Shown: positions 47,041-59,489 of the stretch, piece by piece
How positions within the stretch are numbered: position 1 is the stretch's first letter
Layout of the letters: every line of letters begins with the position of its first letter
Origin: Pseudocercospora fijiensis CIRAD86
Taxonomy: Eukaryota > Ascomycota > Dothideomycetes > Mycosphaerellales > Mycosphaerellaceae
Direction of reading: 5' to 3'
Assembly (NCBI RefSeq): GCF_000340215.1
Contig: NW_006921547.1
Span: 1-64,000 of the forward strand
DNA length: 64,000 bases
Position numbers and translations under genes: made by a program
The notes under the pieces: model-generated
What the model was told of the DNA's origin: nothing
Databases searched by the model: none
The model's input: only the letters and a program-made list of their open reading frames with translations

Positions 47041-49320
47041 GTTTACTAATAGGGACCTTTAGAAGCTACTAACTTATAGGGGTCTCTCGAGGTCGGTAAA
47101 TAAGATATATAGGGAAGTTACAACCGTATCCTTCGAAGGTAAGTCTTCTATCCCTATAAGTTATTAACTCGTAGGCCTAGACCGTACTTTTAAACGGAGT
47201 CGTTTAAAAGCATATAACACGCTATATTTACAACTCGTAGAGGTAGTAATCCTACCTTAACCGGAAGTAGAAGGAGGTAGAAGGGGGCTTAAACCCTATC
47301 TAGCTTAGTTTATTAAATCAGCTTCTTAGTACTACTGAATAAGCTATATCTAATAGGTTAGCCTTCGTTAGCCTAGGGAAGAAGTACTTAGCTAGTATAT
47401 CTACTTTGCCTTCGCTAGTCTATATATATCCTCCTTCTATCTACTAGAGTAATAGGAACTAGGGAGGATCTATTCCTTCCTCTTTTATCTCTCCTATCTA
47501 GCGAGCTAGCTTCTATATCTTAGGGCAATATTCTATAGCCTCCCTTACTAATCTTCTCTATACTAGGTTAGTGTCTTTTTAAATCTATTTGCCCTTAGTA
47601 TATATAGCTACTAGATACGCCCTACGGTTCTCTTCTATTCTATACTTTGTCTACTCTCTCCTAAGATAGCGTATATAGCTAACTATCCTACTATACTCTT
47701 TAGTCTAGGATATCTTTATTAAGTTAGATAGCCTTGCTAGTAGGATAGTATTGCTAATATATTCCTATATTACTAACTATATTCCTACTACCGCCTCCTT
47801 AACCTACTATATTATAGTTAATAGTATTTAGATAAGAGAAGGTAGCCTCTACTAGAGGTCTTCTCTAACTACCTCCTAGTCGGCTTTTTTCTACTAGGGT
47901 CTCGGTATTCGGTCCCTCCGTTCCTACTATAGCTCCTATATTGTTATAGAGGTTAGCTTATAGTCTAATCCTATCTCTCTATATTTGTCTACCTAGTATT
48001 AGCTAAGTCTTTACTAGATATTATAGGTAATAAATACAAGGTTAAGGGTCCTTACGCTCCTCTAGTTCTCCTATACTACTATCCCCTATACTATAGTAAG
48101 TAGTAAGCTATTCTCTCTTACAATTCTAATAAGGTTGTCTACCTAGTAGTACTAGCTCTAGCCTAGAGCCTCCCTATACTAGATAGTAAAGGTTAAAGTT
48201 ACCTACTAGGACCTAGCTATTACCTTAGTACTTTCGGATAGGTAACTCTATCCCTTCCTATCCTTATACTAGCTAATAGTAGGTCTTTATACTAAGACCT
48301 CCTATAAAGCCTCCTATATTTCCTTAGAGATATAGAGTGCTACTCTAGGCTATAGGGCTTACGGGACAATAATATAGAAGCCTAGGTATTTTACTATACT
48401 TCCTATAGTTATATTAATCTAGGGCTCCTAAATTGCTAGAATATAGTCCTTCTCTAGGTCTATTTATTAGAGGAAGGCTCTCTACACCTTATTTACGCTA
48501 TATTTTATATTAAATTAGATAATAGAGAGGCTAGTTAATATTAGAGGATAGTAGGGGGTCTACTATTTATATATCTTTACTCTCTATTACCTTCTATTAG
48601 CTTAGCTATAAGGGGAGGAAGCTAGGTTTGTTAGTCTAGGTATCGCTCTACTTCCTTACGCTTATAGTGCCTATTAGTCTTCCCGGGGGTCTTCTCTCGT
48701 AGGTATCCTAATAGGTCTCTCTCTTTCGCTCTCCTAGGGATATAGCTCGCCTCTTCCTACTATATACTAGCGTCTAGTCTTTATAGCTACTCTATATACC
48801 TTTAAACTTCTCTACTATTACGTCCCTAAACCCTCTTGCTTTTACCTAGGCGGCTAGCTTTACGCTTTATATCCTAGACTAGGTAGGGTAGCTACCTTTA
48901 TAGGAAGGCTTCTATTTTCCTAGGTAGTCGCTACCGTCTTTAGTTAACTATACTATTATCGCGTTCTATTAGTAGTAGAGGATCGTAGTTATATATTTCT
49001 AGAGAAGGTAGGAGAGGAGGGCTACCTATTTATTAGCTAGGCCCTTTAGGTAAGAGGTAGCGGCCTTTATTTCTTAGATTAAAGAGTTTATATTCTCTTA
49101 TATCTAGTAGTTCTCTTATTCTAGTTAAATGTACGGCCTAGCCTAGCTCTCTCTTAGGGTAGGTTAGGACTTTCTTAGGCTAGAGGAGTTAGTTAATAGA
49201 AGCTAGGGACTTCTACCTCCTTTGTACCTCTTAGTAGTATCCTAGATCTTCGCGAGTCTATCTAAATAGACTCTAGTATACTAAGATGCCTAGAGGCCTT
49301 CTTATAGCGCTATTATTAGG
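47040..49320 (-). mobile_element. Truncated LINE (non-LTR) retrotransposon
   Basis: Minus-strand coding. An apurinic-endonuclease-like motif VLVGNFNLYYLV*GGS lies at 48172-48215, matching GDFNLHHPLWGG. Downstream, DILAKYFFPRLTKANLLDIA near 47340-47420 is the linker seen between endonuclease and RT in LINEs, but RT itself is not present before the junction at 47040. The Lys/Arg/Gln-rich frame near 48600-48900 (for example RRAKERDLLGYLREK) looks like ORF1. This stretch is CpG-poor compared with the rest of the window. It is truncated at its 3' side by the junction with the gypsy fragment. Confidence 0.65.
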
Positions 49321-49329
49321 TTCCTTGAT

Positions 49330-50260
49330 AGTATACGTAGGATATAGGTAGTAGATACTAGATATATATAGGTATAGATAGTTTGTCTATACTAGTATTG
49401 TCTTAGATAAGATAAAGCTACCTAGAGATATGTTTTCTAAAGGTAGTATTATCTAGTTGTTTTACCTTAAGGTATAGAGAATATCTATAGCTATAGATAG
49501 GCAGTTATCTAAATAAGTATATCTTTAGTCGATAATCTTTCTTACAGATACCTTAAGATATATACGTTTGTATATATATTAAGACCTTTAAACTCTTAAA
49601 CGGTCCGGTTTAGCTCGGTCGTTTCGTTTAGTTCAAAGGTTAATCTATTTCCTAAACAACTTCCGAAGCTCGTAAACGACCTCTTATATCGTTTTTATTA
49701 TCCGTTTAGGTCGATAGGATTACGTATTATCGAGATTATCTAAAAGGCCGATCGATTACTATTAGCAATTATCGAGGGTATAGATATCTATATAAATATC
49801 TATAGGTATCTAGTATCCTATTCTGCGAGACGTTTCCGAGTTCTTACGAGTAGGCCGGGCGTATAATATATTCGAGAGCGTAGTATATAGTCGAGCGGAA
49901 GTCGTAGGGATTATTAGAACCTATAGTAGTAGTTATCGAATAGAAATAAGTTAAGTTTGGCTTTATAGTAGTAGCTACTAAGATCCTAGAGTTTTCTCGA
50001 GACGCGTAAGAAGTTACGCGTACTACCTAGTACCTCTAGTATATGTCTTATAGTTAGGTCTCTAGAACTAGCTATTCTAGGAGCGATCGAACCTATAAGA
50101 GTTCTCTCTCGAAGTACGAATTTTCTAACGATTTCTAGGTCTTTCTACTCGTAAGAAATTGCCTAGGGCTTCTTAATCGGTAGGTTTAATATTAACTAGT
50201 AGATTCTATAAGGTTCTAAAGCTTAGTAGGACTCTCTTCGCTACTTTCCCGAGCTCTAGG
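49330..50260. repeat. Long dispersed repeat, copy 1
   Basis: Starts with an LTR-like block (TTTGTCTATACTAGTATTGT, TAGATAAGATAAAGCTACCTAG) and continues through AGCTCGGTCGTTTCGTT, GAGTAGGCCGGGC and GACGCGTAAGAAGTTACGCGTACT. The same order of blocks occurs at 54050-55020. Part is also seen at 58340-58800. All are in direct orientation. Confidence 0.7.
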
Positions 50261-51550
50261 TATCCGCCTAAGCCCTAGCAATATACTAGATCATAGAATC
50301 CTCTATTCCTAGTAAGAATTGCCTTAGAATTGAAATCGCGTAGGGATGTAATATCCGGATTCCTATAACTACTACTAAACGGACAACTATCTCTATACTA
50401 CTACTATTAGCTATAAAGCTAAAGCTTGCTAGTAAACGAGTAGTATAGTAAAATTTAAGATATTACTAATTGCTATCTACTTAGGTCTAGGTAGGTTACG
50501 ACCTACGGCCTTATAACTACGCGAGGCGGTATATACTAGCCTATACTAGTATCTATACTACTAACTATACTGCTATATCTAGTACTACTACTAGGGAAAC
50601 TAATAGTACTATTACTATATTATTACTACTGTTACTAGTACTAGTAGCATTACTAAGTAGCTTATCGCTATTGCTATTTAGATAATATAGCATCCTATTA
50701 GCTATACCCGGTCTGTTACTAAGTACGCTATTCTCTACGCGCTCGAAGGTTCTAAGTTCTTACTATAGAAGGTCTAGCTTATAGGAAGGTTATAGCCTAA
50801 CCGGGAGTGCTTCTCGGCGTAGACTATAGTACTCGAAGCCGCTTAGATAGTAATTAAGCTATAAGTACGATTAGCCTTTAAGCAAACGGACTACTAGCTC
50901 TAGTACTAGCTTTTCACCTATTTATAGTACTTAGCAACTATCGTCCGAAGCTATATAGGAGATAGGCCTAGCTCTATAGTAAAGTCTACGGCCCTTGCTA
51001 TCGCTATCTTACACTTCTTAGCTACTATAGTCTTGTTAAGTCGTCTAGTTCTCGGGCCGTTACTATACGCCCCGTTATATATAACGTTGCTCCGCTAGTA
51101 AAAGGTTTACGGGTACTATAGATTATCTATAGCTTTCGAATATAGTATAGGTAGAAGAGCTATATCTTCTAGAAGTCGATAGGCTAGTAGGTATAGAAGT
51201 AGGAAGGCTATAGTACTATATAGCTACTCTCTATCTCTAAAAGATTTATAGTATCGTAAAGGTATAGATAGTTAAAGGCCTTAGATAGGTAGTGTTAATA
51301 TAGCGGTACTATAGATAAGAGTGCGAGTAGGCCGAGTCCTTAGTCTAGCTACTACTAGTATTAGCTATAGCCTTTCAAAGCTAGTTAGTACGCGAGTATA
51401 GAGCCTATACTTCGAGAAGGTAATAGTCGCTAGTTACTTAAGTTAAAGAAGACTAGAACAGACCGATTAATTCCTTAGGTTACGCTTTAGGTTTCTAGCA
51501 AGTATAGTATAGCGGCCGTTATAGCCTTTATACTACTAGCTAAGAAGATT
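50261..51550. other. Decayed sequence, possible plus-strand gag-like remnant
   Basis: Continues from the dispersed repeat. The plus strand is partly open around 50750-51300, but no motif was recognised and the frame could not be followed with confidence. It ends at the copia integrase sequence at about 51555, probably an insertion or deletion junction. Confidence 0.35.
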
Positions 51551-51554
51551 CTTT

Positions 51555-53700
51555 TTCTAGATCTAGAGTATTCTTATCGATAGAAGGGCTACTATTATCT
51601 CTAGACAGATTAAATTTAGATAATACCCTTTCTAAAGGACTCTTAAGGTCTAGATCTATTAAGGATTCGGCTTTATTAGTATCTAAGTCTTTAGATTTAG
51701 TAACAAAATGCCCTTCTAGGATCGTAACGTCTCGGGCTATTCTTACTCTACTAGATTCTAAATCTAGTAGTCTCTAGTTATAATAATCCGTATATCCTAG
51801 TAGAATCGCTTCCCTCGCTCCCGATTCTAACTTATTAGGATTTAGATACTTGTAGTAAGCTATAGATCTAAAGATTCTTAGTATACTTATATCGGCCGTT
51901 TTATTTAACCTAACCTCGTACGGGGATTTGAAATTAAGGCTATAAAACGGTATCCTATTATAGACAAAAATAGCTGCTTCTAAAGCCTCTCTTAGGGTCT
52001 TTAGCTAAATTAGCGTCCTATAGTAATGCCCTAGTACGTTCTAGTAGGATCCTATTAGGCCTTTCTATAAGCCTATTTTATTTACGAAAATAGGGCGAAG
52101 AGAGTTAGTATATTACGTACGCTATTATTATTATATAGACTTCCGACCTTACTAGACGTTAGTTCTTTAGCGTTCTCTAACTTAAGTACTTTAAGACTAG
52201 GGCCTTTTATACTACTACTCGTCGAGTTTCTAGCTCTAGTTCTAAATTTTTTTATCGTACTAAAAGATCTAAAACCTTTACGGATTTCGGGCTCTATAGG
52301 GCCGTAGATATCGTAGCTAGCTTTATCTAGGATATCCTTAGCTTTTATACTAATAATACGACGTAGTCTATACCTAGGATATATTTAGATTTAATATATA
52401 CCTCGTATTCCCTAGTAGAATGCTAGTTTTTAGCTCCTTCTTTACCTAGTTTATATAGAGTATAGGGGCTAGTATATCCTAGCCGTTTATACTAGGTTAT
52501 AGACTTGTCTTTAGAGTTATACCTAGAGCTTCTTTAACTTTTAATACTTTATTATAAAGCTAATTCGGTATGTGTCTAGGAACGTCTAGCTTATAAAGGG
52601 ATTTGTCTCTAATAGCCTTAGTTATTAGAGCTCTCTCCTTGCTATAAAGTTCTATTATACCGTTTCTTTACTAAGCTATAACCTCGCGGTTCTCTAATAA
52701 CAAAAAAATATTATATTTATATTAAATTTAGGCCTAAAAAGATACTAAGCAAGATTTACGGTATTAGAGATATCTTGAAGTCGTACTCTTATAGTGCCTA
52801 TACCGCGAGCGATTATAGATCTAGTATTACCCTAATTTATAGTAGTAGATTTATTAGTATAGATCGTAAGGTAAGACTTATTGCTAATTATATATATAGA
52901 AGCGCCGGTATCTAAGACAAAAGCGGCATTACTAGGCGATTCTAAAGAAGAATACGCGTATTCTTTACTAGAACTGTTCGATAGATTTATCTATCTATAG
53001 GCAATATATAGAGTATCTATAGAGGAATAAAGACACTCTTCTTCGTCTTAATATACTCTATCGTCTAGTTATTTAGTTCTAGTAAAGTACGCGACTTCTC
53101 TTAAAGTTTATCCCTTCTAGAGTTAGACTATTTAGAGGCGTTAGAAGGGTATTTGTAGTAGTAAGCATCTTCTAAGCATCCGTTCTTTTTATAGTACGTA
53201 TACTTATTAGATACGCTCTTAGGTCCCTTCTCCTATAGATGTTAAAGCGGCTTTTTAGATAGTTTATTCTTAGGCAAATTAGACTTAACAAACTATACTA
53301 GTTTGTTCTTAATAGTAGTATATTATCTCGATTTGTCCTATAAACTAGAGAACAAATCTTCTAATTTAAGGCTATCCTCTCCTATTAGCGATACCTATAC
53401 TAAACTAGCTACGAAAAACTCGTATCTATCGCTAAAATTATTTAGAGTTTAAGCTACTATAACTTGCCTAGGGAGCTTAACTTCCTTAGACTCTAATTCG
53501 TTGTTTATATTCGACTCTTTTAGAGGATTCTAAAGTTGTTTAGAATAACTGTTTTAGTAAGAGGTAGATATTTAGTAAGAGGTAGAAAAAATCAAGTCCC
53601 CTAGTAGAGCATAATTCCCTAAGAGTATTCTTAGCTTTATTTAGGTCCGTCTTGTTTTAAATTTATAAGAAGGGACCGTCCTCTATAGATAGTCGAAGAA
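51555..53700 (-). mobile_element. Ty1/copia retrotransposon, gag to integrase, RT missing
   Basis: Minus-strand polyprotein. A gag zinc knuckle near 53160-53212 reads YTYYKKNGCLEDAYYYKY, from C-x2-C...GH....C. The protease reads FVLDTGASIYIISN near 52880-52920. The GAG_pre-integrase end reads YKRLGYTSPIL near 52450-52490. The integrase C-terminal side reads SPYEVRLNKTADISILRIF near 51870-51930, then REAILLGYTDYYN near 51780, the family's TPYE.....KPDISHLR.FG motif. Copia RT and RNase H should follow at lower coordinates, but 49.6-51.55 kb is another repeat, so the element is 3'-truncated. Stops are RIP-type. Confidence 0.85.
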
Positions 53701-54049
53701 TCGCTAAGGCTTAAGCCTTTATTTCTCCGTCTTAATTATCGTCGGCTATAGTCTTAAAAAAGCCCTTCTCTACTAGGTAAAACTCGATCCTTAAGGACTA
53801 AAACGTATGGTTTTATCGTCCTTTAAGGCGGCGAAACGTAAAAGCCTTATCGCTACGAGATATAACGATAAATTTAGATATTTCTTTACGTAGTCTAGCG
53901 GTTTGTCTTTACCTTTACTAGGAAGTTCCTCTATCTATAAGGTCTAGAGATCTTATATAGTCTACTATAGATAGAATATAGACAATATTGTTATATAGTT
54001 AGGAACTTTATCTATAGATATCTTACTATAGATAAATTATAGATACTCT

Positions 54050-55020
54050 TTATGCTCTAATAGGATAACTATATTTTAAGATAACAGATATCGAACTAGC
54101 TATATACTAGTATAGATCGTTTTTCTATACTAGTATTATCTTAGATAATGTATAGACAACTTAGATTGCTCGTATCTGTAGGTATTATCCTAGATTAGAT
54201 AAAGCTTCCTATAGACAGGCTTTCTATAGATAGCACTAGGGCTTCCTATATATAGGTTTTCTATAGGCAGGTAGTATTACCTAGTTAGTATATCTCGATA
54301 ATAGTGTCTATAATACATACACCTTTATTCGTATATGCTAAGATCTTTAGAGTCTTTAGCGGTCTAGCTCGGTTCGGTCGTTTCGTTCGGTATATATATT
54401 AATCTATTTACTAAATAAGTTTCGATAAATAACTTTTTATATTGTTTCTCTTATTCGTAAAGGTCGATAGCATTGCTTATTATTAAGAATCGTCGAGGCT
54501 ATAGATAGCTATAAATATCTAGAGGTATCTATTATCCTATTCTTCGAGTTACTTCCGAGGTACTACGAGTAGGCCGGGCTTATAAGCTATTCGAGGATAT
54601 AGTATATAGTCGAGTAGAAGTCGTAGGAAGTATCGGAAGTTATACCACTAGCAATCGAGCAAATAGCAGTTAAAATGTTTATCTAGCTAAGTATCGATGT
54701 TCGTCGCCTCTCTATATTAGCTATAAAGGTTATAGAATATTCTAGAGACGCGTAATAGCTTACGCGTACTAGTAGGTCCTATAGTTTTTGTCTCGTAATT
54801 AGATATTAAGAAATAGTCGTTCTAGAGGCGATCGAATCTATAGAAGTTCGTTCTTATAGTACGAATTTGCTACCGACTTCTAGGCTCTTTAATAAATTAA
54901 AAATTACTTAGAGCTTCTTAATCGTTAACTTAAATATTAAATAATAGATCCTAGAAGGTCCTAGAAGGTTCTAGAGGTTAGTAGAACTCTATAGAGGGCT
55001 CCCCTGTTAGGATACCGGAG
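54050..55020. repeat. Long dispersed repeat, copy 2
   Basis: Same block order as 49330-50260: TTTTCTATACTAGTATTATC, TTAGATAAAGCTTCCTATAG, AGCTCGGTTCGGTCGTTTCG, GAGTAGGCCGGGC, GACGCGTAATAGCTTACGCG. Together the two copies flank the copia remnant. The first ~280 bases could be copia LTRs (left 49330-49570, right 54060-54340), but the homology continues beyond them. Confidence 0.65.
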
Positions 55021-55279
55021 TCGACGGCTACTACCGGTAATATACCTAGCTAGGAAATAAGGTATATACTAGTTCGCTCCGCTTAGACTGTCTCTTATAT
55101 GCCTTAACTACTATCCTATTATACTTAGCTACTACTAACTAAGCTAGGCTTATACTAGCGAATATCCGTTATATCCGATTCTAGATACGTTAGATTCGTA
55201 TTAGATTTGCGGTAGATTCCCGGTTAATTAGGCGCTAGGCCTTATTAGGTAACAACGCTAAGACCTATGTTTGCTAGTA

Positions 55280-57100
55280 GGTATAGTACTAGGAAAATCG
55301 CGTAGCTAGAAGAAGCGAAGAAGGCGAGTATTACTACTAGTAGAGTAAATCAAAAGAGCGCTCTAATAAAGAAGATAGGCTACAGGTTTAAGTACTAAGC
55401 CTTCGCTAATAATTCTAATAAGCCGACTAGCTCGTAGAATCTATAGTAGAATAAAGAAGACTATATTTTTCTCGCCTTAGCGCTAATCTACTCTACTAAA
55501 TACCGGGGGCGTTACTATATCTCGAAATTAGTAAAGTTATAGTTAGTTTAATTATAGTTAGTTTAAAATCTAAAAGTAGTCTTATTATTAAGGCTATTCG
55601 AGTATAGATAAAGGCTATATTCTATAGTAGTAACGACCCTTCTTTCGTTTTACTATTAGCAATTAATATATTAATATCTAGGGTAAGGCTAGACGCGTTA
55701 AATTAGACGATAAGACCGTAAATAAGAGATCGTTATAATAGTTAGAGGATTAAGATTACTACTTTAAGTCTAACTTTAACTTTGCTCTAAAAGAATTAGC
55801 TAACTTTACTAGATTACAGCTAGAGCCTAAAGATAGTAGTAACGAAGCGGAAGATAGCGACGACGACTCGCGCCTTAAGTAGATATTTTCTACTTATCTA
55901 AAGATAATTAAGTACTATAAGTATAGTCCTAACCTCCTCCTTAGAAACTATATCTATAAGATAAACGACTACAATTTACTACTATTTCTAGAAGTCTAAT
56001 TAACCTAGTTTAACTAAGCTATAGCACTAGTAAAAGTACTAATAAATAGATAGATATAAGGCAGCTAGAGAATAGTACTAAAGTCCCCTTAGAAGCTATT
56101 TAGATACTATAACTACTCGGAAATACGAGTCTTCCTATATAGCTAGGATAGAGCCTTTACTAACGATATATAGTATATGTTTCCTAAGCCTCTAGGTATA
56201 TACTATCGCTAGTATATAGGAAGCGCTATTCTTACTAATACTAAGTATTATATTAGTACCTATATAGACTAGTCTACTAGTCGAATAGAGCCGACTACTA
56301 GGACCGAGTTCTCTATAGGGATTTTTAGTAGGGCTATAGAACCTAGGACTAGGGCTTAATTTAAGTACTATAAAGGCGTAACGTATTATAGATAATTATG
56401 TCGACGATTAGTAGTAGCTATATAAGAAGAAGTTTACTAAATACTAGATAGATAACATCTGCTACTTTAGTAATACAATAGCCTTACTAGATAAGAGCGT
56501 CTATATACTACTAAAGTCCTTCCCTACTATCTCGAAGAATAATATTCTAACCTTCTTAAACCTGCTCTACGGCATTCTAATTACTAGATTTATAGTTATA
56601 TTACTAGGCTAGATAGGGGGACTAATATAGGCTACTCTTACTATATTAATAGCGACTATTATAATAAGGTTGTCCGCCTTATATCTATATATAGTCTTAA
56701 GTTAGTAGAGCAATAACGTAACCTCGCTACTACCGAGCTTTCGAAGATAAAAGATAACGTTAATTTCTAACCGAAGCTATACTTAGATCGCTTCTAGAAG
56801 GTCTAAAGCGTACCTTACCGCTACTAGTAGCGACCTCCTCTTACTAGTAAGGGTAGTTACGTCCTATAGGTACGCCTATTTAGTAAGTACTAGTTTATAC
56901 TCTAGGGCACTTCTATAGCTCTATAGGAGTCCGAAGACCGTAAGCTTAACCCTCTTAGTCGACGATACAAGCGACTCGAGAAGGTAAGTAAGAGGATATA
57001 TAGTAGTAATAGTCTTAGTAGTATAAGAAGATAGGCAAGCAGACCTAAAAGTATAGACTCTAGTAAAAGAGCTACTCTACTACCTAATTATAAAATACTA
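55280..57100 (+). pseudogene. Unrecognised plus-strand ORF of a repeat element
   Basis: Plus-strand frame segments are clear: SRVNQKSALIKKIGYRFKY near 55340-55395 and, further on, FNFALKELANFTRL near 55770. Also seen are an acidic EPKDSSNEAEDSDDDSRLK near 55815-55875 and NYIYKINDYNLLLFLEV near 55945. The rest to about 57100 is weaker. No catalytic motif was found, and position after the 54050-55020 repeat suggests it is the first ORF (gag-like) of that repeat family. Stops are TAG/TAA. Confidence 0.45.
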
Positions 57101-58339
57101 ACGCCTATTAACTAGTAAGAGGCTTTTTATAATATAGAGCCTAGTTATCTAGTACCTCTAATAGTACTACTAAGATTATCGACTTTATAAAGGAAGAGGT
57201 AGTACTATAAGACACTCTACTAAGGCAACTACCGCTATAGGAACAAAGGTAGTTATACTCCTAAGTACTATAGCGAGGACTTTCCTTATCTCTAGAAGCC
57301 GCTATAGTCTAGAAGCCTATCTTTAGCTCCGGCTACGATAGGTCTATTTATACCGTTAGAAATGCCTATCTAGTAGTAGCCTCCTTAGTAACTACTATTA
57401 CTAGTAATATATAGCTAGAAATACCTATCTAGTAGTAGCCTTAATAATAACTGCTACTACTGCTGCTATATAGATCTATAGTTTCGCTTCTACTACTAGT
57501 AGGAAGCTAATAGATACCGTTACTAAGTAATTAATAATAACAGTAGTACTTTACTTCAAGCGAGTAGTATATAGTAAGCTAGTACTTCTACTATAGCTAG
57601 GTCTACGGTAGTAAGGTCTAGAGTTACTACTATATCTAGAGAAGGCTTAGCGGATAGCTATTAGGCCTTTAGAGCTACTATAGTTAAGGCGTAGTCTATA
57701 ATTACTTGCTAGTAAATAGCTAGCCTACTAGTAACGACTTTTTCTATATTACATAGATCTAAAATAGTAGGAGAGCTTACTAATACTATAATAAGCTACT
57801 ATTTATATAATCTACTATAGCGTTTGATCTATTCTTATACTTATATCTACTTCTTACTACTAAATCGGCATATAATCTATTTACCTACCGCTATAGTACT
57901 ATACGGTTACGCGCGTAGTATTGTTATTAGTAAAATTAGCGATCGTAGAGAGTAGGGTTAGGTAAGAAACTAGCAATATCCGTAGATCTAATATAGGCTA
58001 AAATAAATCTAATCTAGTAAAAGAAACAGTAGAGACGATAAGCTCTATAGGCCTCCTATTTATAGCTAGATACTAGTAGACTAGTTAAGATTATTCGAAT
58101 TCCTCTATAGATTGTTTAAATCGTTTATTGCGATTATATACCGGTCGTTTTATTTCTCGATAGCACTTTATTTCTCGATATTCTACTATTAATATACTAT
58201 TTATCGTTTAAAAAAATTACTTATTATTACCGGTATACTATTATTTCTATCCGTATATATATATAGGACTAACTTCTACTAAAATGTTCCCTAAGGTAAA
58301 GATAGTTATATTTTCTTTTAAGGTTTTAGTATTACTATA
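57101..58339. other. Decayed sequence without clear gene
   Basis: Contains partial internal similarity: AAATGCCTATCTAGTAGTAG and AAATACCTATCTAGTAGTAG about 60 bases apart near 57360-57440. No sustained frame. From about 58110 it resembles the non-coding 5' region of the dispersed repeats. Confidence 0.35.
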
Positions 58340-59040
58340 ACCGCTAAGGACTAGCATATTCGAGGATAGACTTTATCGTCGAGTAGAAACTATAGGAAGT
58401 CTCGGAAGTCTTAGTAGTAGCAATCGAGTAGATAGTAGTTAAATTGCTTATATAGCTATATAGAGATATTAGCCGGCTTACTATATTAGGTACTAAAGTC
58501 CTCTATTATTCTAGAGATAGGTAATAGCCTACGCGTAGTACTAGATGTTTCTAGTTTTTACCCCTTAGTTAAATTACTAGAACTAATAATTCTAAAAGCG
58601 ATTTAATCTATAGAAGTTCCGTTTCGATATTCGAATTTCTATCTTAATTGTAAATTACTTCGGGCTTTTTAACCGGTAGCTTAGCGATTAACTAAAAGAT
58701 TCTAGGATATTTTATCGATTTTAGATATCCCTAATCCATTACAGAAGGTTCTAGGGATTAGCATAACTCTATAGACGTATTCTCTATTAGGCTACTCTAG
58801 TCGATAGCTACTACTAGTACTATATCTAATTAAGAAATAGGATATATACTAGTTCGCCCTAATTAGAGTATTTCTTTAGTATCTTAATTAGTATCTAGTA
58901 ATACTTAGCTATCGCTAGCTAAGCAGAGCTAATGCTAGATAGCTAATATAGCTAATACCTAAATTAGGTACGCTAGATTCGCGTTAGATTCCTAATTAGG
59001 AATCTAATTAGGAAGGTACTATACGGAAATAGGTAACTAA
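58340..59040. repeat. Dispersed repeat, copy 3 (partial)
   Basis: Similar to 54570-55250 in block order: ATTCGAGGATAG, GTCGAGTAGAA, GTAGTAGCAATCGAG, TAGCCTACGCGTAGTACTAG, GGTTCTAGGGATTAG, ATACTAGTTCGCCC. It lacks the LTR-like block of copies 1 and 2. It precedes DIRS-like copy B. Confidence 0.6.
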
Positions 59041-59489
59041 TACTAAGCTCTAGGCCCCCTAGCCCTAATCGTCCTCTTATAGTACTTTTTACTACTTATA
59101 GTACTCCTTCCTACTAGAACCTATAGTTTTAAAATATATTAATATATCCTTCTAAGTCCTATATAGCTATAGTTCTAATTACGATTTTCTATAGGGCTTT
59201 CTATATCTAGGCCTTCTCCCTTTTTTAAGCGCCCTAGTATATATATAGCTAAGGTCCGTATAGGGTAGGGTATAAGGAAGCCCTATATTTCCGAAGGAAA
59301 CCCTCTTCCCTATTATCTACTTACCTATAGCCTAAGGTACGGGATAGATACCTACTAGAAGCGCTACTATTTCGTATATATACTAGTTTACTTTATAATA
59401 CTTTATATACCTTATACTATTGCTTCTTTCTATAGCAATTATATCTCGATATTTTTAGTTTCTACTAACCTCTACCGCCTACCTCCGCC

